DNA of 64,000 bases from Daedaleopsis sinensis. Taxonomy: Eukaryota; Basidiomycota; Agaricomycetes; Polyporales; Polyporaceae. The translations under genes and the position numbers were made by a program. Each line of letters starts with the position of its first letter. Within the stretch, counting starts at the first letter, position 1. Shown piece by piece: positions 59,101 to 64,000 of this stretch. Where the stretch lies: contig CM066311.1 in NCBI GenBank assembly GCA_033807695.1, forward strand, positions 1,116,001-1,180,000, given 5' to 3'. A model generated the notes under the pieces. It worked only from the letters and a program-made list of their open reading frames with translations. It had not been told where the DNA came from and did no database searches.

Positions 59101-62100
59101 ACGAGGGTCTCAACGAAGATGAGGTTGCGACTACACTCCGGAAGCTGGAATCACTGTACGAACAGGCCAAAACAGGCATGGGGGGTGGAGGTATTGTATG
59201 TAACTCTGCTATCCTCCCCACTCACCTGCTGATCCCTTCGCAGCGCAAGACAATAGCTCCTAGCTCAGCAAGCATTGATCCACAATCATCCAAAGGCGGT
59301 ACGTCCGCCGCCACACAAGAGCCGTTCTTTGAGCCCATAGTGCTGTTGAAGTCTCTCATCGACAAGAAGATTAGCACGGCCCTTGAGCTCCTAGTGACAG
59401 TGTCTGGCTTGCTGCAGCCAAACGACTACATGCAGCTAGCGCCAATCATGTGGTACCAGCATCTTGATAACACTGCCTCTCATGTTGTTGCGCCGGTGAG
59501 GGTGGTTGTATGCGTGTTAGAGAGGCGTTATACTGACTACACTTGTGCAGGCTTGTTTTTTGATCATGCAGAGTGCAGAGAAACTCCCGGAGGAGTTCTC
59601 AGCACTTATCCACAAGGACCTCTCCGAGTATGTCTGGCGTAAAATTTGAAATATGTTTTGAACTGAAAGACCTTCCTCAGCTCGGATGCTTCCATGCGCC
59701 GGAAAGCGATCCAGCGTATCGCGACTATGCTGAGCTGGCGCTTCCAGCTCCTATCTCAAGAGGTTATTCTTGACAGAACGTACCGTCGACCCTTCAAACT
59801 GACCAGACCGCCCATCCTCTTCGTTCCCACCGATATTGGAAGCAGTCTCTTTGAGCTGGAAGAGGATCCCAACGACTTCAAGGACAGCAAAGGTCACGTT
59901 CTTCCGCAGGAGCTGCGTCGGCGACTCTCCGAGGTGGGATGGTCAGAGGAGCGTGGCGAGATGGACCCGAAGACTGAGTGGATCAAGACTCCAGTAGCTC
60001 GTCTTCCCACACAGCAGCTGGATTCACTGAGCTCGTCTACGGACGCTGATCATGGCCCACTAGACCCGCCCAGTCCAAGCCCTAGTCCCGAACCATCGCC
60101 GACACGGGCATCTCCCCGAGAGACCCCACTTGCGCGGAGGGACTCCTCTTCAGGGCACGGGAAGGTGAAACGGAGGCCAGTGTTCGTGGTGACCATGGTC
60201 GCGCTGTTCCCTCGGCTAGCTGCAATGGTCAAAGACAGCGACTTTGTCGTCGCCAACGCCGCGAGGAGTCTCGTCCTAGATCTGATGCGCGACGATCCCC
60301 CGGTGCTGTCCCGGGCAGTGTTCAGCAAGCTGTCTGGAGATGCGACAGAGCTCGTGACAGCGGTCACTGCGATGCGTGATTTCTTGCACTGCGAGTATAC
60401 GCTGCCGCCAGGGATCGCTCACCATGTGCTAAATCACGTCGCTGGCTTCCTGAAGTCCGCAATGAAGCAAGCGGAGGTCGTGAACCCGTTGCACGGCTAC
60501 GCATACATCACACCTATCCTAGCGAAGCTCACGCCTCAGGTCAGCAAGATGTCGATGCGCGACATCCGTCGGGCGAAAGTGGACCACATACTGCTTCCTT
60601 CAGGTTCTCTCTGGTGGAACGAAACTACGCCGCCAGGACCGATGTTTCCGCGCTCGCTGGAGACGAACTATGACCCATTCAACGCCCTCCCGTTGCCTGT
60701 CGTGTGGGCAACTATGGTTAGGACGGCGCAGAACCTGCTCTTCCTCAACTTGATCCGTCGGAATCCGCAAGACGTGAAGGTGTTTCGAAAGAGTGTCTCA
60801 ACCCTCGTGCTTCCTATCAACTTCGACGATCGCGAAAGTACCCCGATACCACTGACTGCCTGTATCCCCTCGCAAAATCACTACCCAGCTCAGCCGAACG
60901 CTTCTTTGACAGCGCTGTCACTCACCCTGGCCCGCAGTCATCTGCTATTACTGCACCAAGTCTTCCGTTCCATATCTAGGCACCTGAACGACCGAGAGGA
61001 ATTGGCCCTGTTGCTCGATGGGATTAACAGGATTCTCCTTGCACATGGGGATGACGTCGGAATTGTGTCTCACTCTATGCTCAGTAAGTCCTCTTAACAT
61101 GTGACAGATCGGACTGCGCCATTCACACCATTGATAGACTATCTGGTGGCCAGCACGCGTTTCCGACGTTTGTTCACCTCGGGCGGTGGCTACACCATGT
61201 TCATGCCCGCGGTGATGAAAGTCTACTGCGAGGCGAAGTCTCATCCGAGTATCCGAGCGATCATCGAGTTCTCGGTGAACCGGTTTTATGCTCTGCATCA
61301 AGAATCGTTCATCTTCCAATCCTGCGAAGTCTTGTCGAACGTGGTCGCATTGCCTGGTGTTGACGGAGCCGCGCTCTGTGAAAACATATTCACTCTGCTC
61401 TCCACCTTGAAGAATGCCGCGCCTCTTAGCCATCCCGAAGTCGGCGGACTCAGCGCCCTGTCCAAAATCGAGGAGCAAGAAGCGATCATGATCACAATTG
61501 CCGAGAAAGTGCCACAAGCGTTTCTTGCCTCCGTGCACCGAAACACTCAGGACAAGAATCAGGTCACAGTGGACGTCCCGGATGAATTCGACAGCAAGCG
61601 ACTCGGTCTCGACGATCTCGTGCGGCTCTTCCTAACAGTGATCGCTCACAATCCCACCATTCTCCGGGCGCAACAGTTCTTGCGATTCCTCATGTTCTTG
61701 ACCCCTCACCTGTACCACGCCTCTGCTTCAACACGCACGGTCCTTAGGGACGGAATCAGTGCTCTCGGTTCCATCCTGCTGAACAAGGGCGTCACTAAAG
61801 GCAAGGCGCCAGAGGGTGCATCCCAGGTGGACGAACTCGGACCCAATGCTGTCTCGCAATCTGGCTTGAGCCAAGCCAACCTCTCACAGTCCTCAGTTCC
61901 AAGCGATCTCCTCTCTATGCGATTGGACTTCCTCTCGCTTGTCGTCAACTTCACCAAGGAGGGCGGAACGCTCTCCCCTCTCGCGTCTCAAAGGGTCTTG
62001 GAACTTGTCAAACTCGTGTTCAAGGACTCGCGGTCAAGCGTTCCGTGCGTTGCTGCATTCCTCGCTGACTATGTCCGGGCTGTGCTCCTCCGAAACAATC

Positions 62101-63869
62101 ATCCTGAACTCAAGGAGGTTGTCACCCTCCTCACTGATGTTGCTCCCATTATTTCCTCCTATTCCATCACTGTCGACTTCTCTGGCGTCTTCGATGTCGT
62201 GGCCACTCTTGCGTCCAATACGGTCTTCGCCAATCAACCCGCGTTTGCGCGAGTCCTCGTCACTCAATACTGCAGCGGTGGTCTCGAAGCATGCGAAGTA
62301 GCTGCATCGGAGAATCTCTTGTGGGTCTTCCCGATGAGAGGCAGCCTCCTGAACTTGTTAGATCGAGCACTTCTCGTCGTCGGAGCCGACGTAATCTCAG
62401 AGCTCGAGAAACGTGAACCGACGTACGAATTCCTCTCTGGAGTCATTCTCCCATTCGTCTTGCGTATGAAGACCTCAGTAGACATCGCGAACGACAGCCA
62501 GTGGGCGGAGAAGTGGCGCCGAGATGTCTACTCGAAAGCATGGATGCGCCTCCTCGTGTATGTCCTCGCTGTCATTCAGCGCGCAGACTTCATCCGGAGC
62601 GAATCCAAGACTATTCTCCCCGGCATCGAGCGTCGCAAGTCGACGGATAGTCGACGGTCGACATTGTCCATAGCAAATCCCAAGCCCGCGATGGCGCTGG
62701 TCGTCGCCTTGCAGATCTTGAAGGTCATAACCACTCGCGCCGAACAGGATTTGTCGACTGCCCTTCCTGGTGTCTGGGGACAGATCGGAGGTGTGCTGAG
62801 AGAGGCGCTAACCGATGGAGACGCTGGCTTTGCCGTGCCATCGCGTCCGGGATACTCGGAGCCGCCATCTCCTACTCACTCTCCGAAGAGCAGCACGTTC
62901 AACATCGGAGGGGATCGCGACGACAATCCGTTCCTTACTCCCTCCTTAACACCCGCAGGCCCCCGATCCCGGGCGCAACGCCGACCACGCATTCTCGACT
63001 ACATGACATGGTCGCTTATTGAGTGGTTATGCTTGCGGCGGAGCCCCCTTGCGCTGCAGATGCGAGTTTTCGTGCAAGAGAAGATTGCAATCCTTCATCA
63101 GGAGCTCTCCGCCAACGGCGGAGCAATGAGTGCAGGCCCCGTCAGCCCGCTCAACATGAGCGCATCGTTCACAGCGTCCCCGATTCGTTCGCGCGCTCGC
63201 CCCGTGTCCAACATATTCTCCAAGCCACGTAGAAGCTTCCTCGGCACGGAGCCCGGGAGCGCAGTATCCACACCCCGCAGCTCGGCCTTTTTCAACACCG
63301 TCTCGCTACCTACTTTCGACGAGTTCGGTGTGCAGTCCTCCACTCCGCGCAAGTACGATGACCGCCAGCCGGGATACCAGCTCATGCCAAGCCCGCTCAC
63401 CCCCTCGCGCCGGGCCGCGCGCGAGTCCGGTCCCAAGATCGTCCACCTGGGCCCCGTGCGTCCGATTTCACCCTCGGGCGAGTCTGGACGGCGCTCGTTC
63501 TCGCCGGGAGGCCAACGGAGCGGGCTAGGTATGGCACGCACGGCGCTTGCGCTCGCGAAGGAGATGGTGGTCGAGTCTCCGGTGCTGGTGCGCACGACGG
63601 TGCGGCGGATCCGCGTCGCGCAGGCGATGCTCGGATACCCTTTCCTGCCGCTTGCGAACGTGTCTTCGATGGACTCGATGGGAGAGCTGGGCGAGTTCCA
63701 CGAGCCGGAGGGGCTTGCTCGCGCGTGGTCACGGGCTGAGGCAGTCGAGGCATTGGTTCAAGAGACGAAGGATTTAATCGATGAGTGGAGGGAAGATGAA
63801 GGACTAGATGTCGGAGACGACAGTGGTATCTTAGTTGATTTGGAGGAGCCTCGGAGCGGACAGCCTTAA
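56148..63869 (+). CDS. UNC80-like giant protein (putative Cch1/NALCN channel accessory subunit)
   Basis: Eleven exons: 56148-57257, 57316-58113, 58171-58281, 58330-58707, 58767-58832, 58891-58979, 59033-59195, 59244-59495, 59551-59627, 59681-61083, 61108-63869; 2402 residues, all phases consistent. Animal UNC80 links NALCN to UNC79 and regulates a sodium leak; fungi carry the related channel Cch1. After a disordered N-terminus (1-190) the protein is almost entirely alpha-helical repeat, with ELDRCIWCCRAASVFSRSRMR, KLNTFVNSTVSLLLNW, ITHGEWAVMLRLMPILEELP, and RAIIEFSVNRFYALHQESFIFQSCEVL. The C-terminus is Ser/Pro-rich, then ends in a conserved helix (LALAKEMVVESPVLVRTTVRRIRVAQAM). No transmembrane helix or catalytic motif. 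The UNC80 assignment rests on remembered family resemblance and overall architecture; a generic HEAT/ARM scaffold is the alternative. Confidence 0.6.
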
Positions 63870-64000
63870 GTCGTTCTCCCTCGTACCTATTCCGATTCCT
63901 TGCCATCTTGTTGAAACCGTAATTGCTGTTGATCTATTAGAGCTGCTTCACATGTACATGTACATTACCACACCCATGCCGCCTAGAACCGTACCGAGAG
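63870..64000. other. 3' flank of the UNC80-like gene
   Basis: Downstream sequence to the window edge. No further feature. Confidence 0.5.

Overview
The window is nuclear DNA of a filamentous basidiomycete, most likely an Agaricomycete. Genes are split by many short introns (mostly 50-70 nt, GT-AG). Housekeeping genes are clearly fungal (DHH1, PP1, SEC62, mL59, SDHAF2). The remaining genes belong to families typical of mushroom-forming fungi: DUF7918, DUF7729, a multi-exon P450, an HMG-box factor, and a Ser/Thr-rich single-pass membrane protein. All splice models were built by hand from reading frame, intron phase and family similarity, so individual boundaries may be off by a few bases.

Region 1 (1-16.5 kb) is accessory. 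Three DUF7918 paralogues lie in tandem on + (the first cut by the window edge) and a fourth lies on - at 15.0-16.5 kb. Between them is a DUF7729 membrane protein on -. It is flanked by two inverted, decayed ~2 kb copies of an unidentified TATA-driven gene. Paralogues 3 and 4 are each other's closest match, so this region looks like a degenerate palindrome centred near 9.7 kb. All four DUF7918 proteins end in a VIDLT-type SUMO-interacting motif.

Region 2 (17-24 kb): on - are a HAD phosphatase, a type II glycosyltransferase whose long intron holds a TIR-bounded block, and the DEAD-box helicase DHH1.

Region 3 (24-35 kb) is gene-poor. It holds a complete 12-exon cytochrome P450 (+), a 1.3 kb element with terminal inverted repeats, an HMG-box transcription factor (+), and a signal-peptide/single-TM protein (-) with a GC-AG intron.

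Region 4 (36-48 kb): an unrecognised 613-aa protein (-), a 76-aa small protein (-) head to head with a MAT2B/RmlD-like NAD(P)-dependent reductase (+), a doubtful gene near 44 kb, mitoribosomal mL59 (-) head to head with SEC62 (+), and SDHAF2 (-).

Region 5 (49-64 kb): PP1 catalytic subunit (-), a PH-domain protein whose PH fold is interrupted by a long low-complexity insert (-), and an 11-exon, 2402-residue protein resembling UNC80, the NALCN/Cch1 channel accessory subunit (+).

No rRNA, tRNA, CRISPR array or prokaryotic feature was found.
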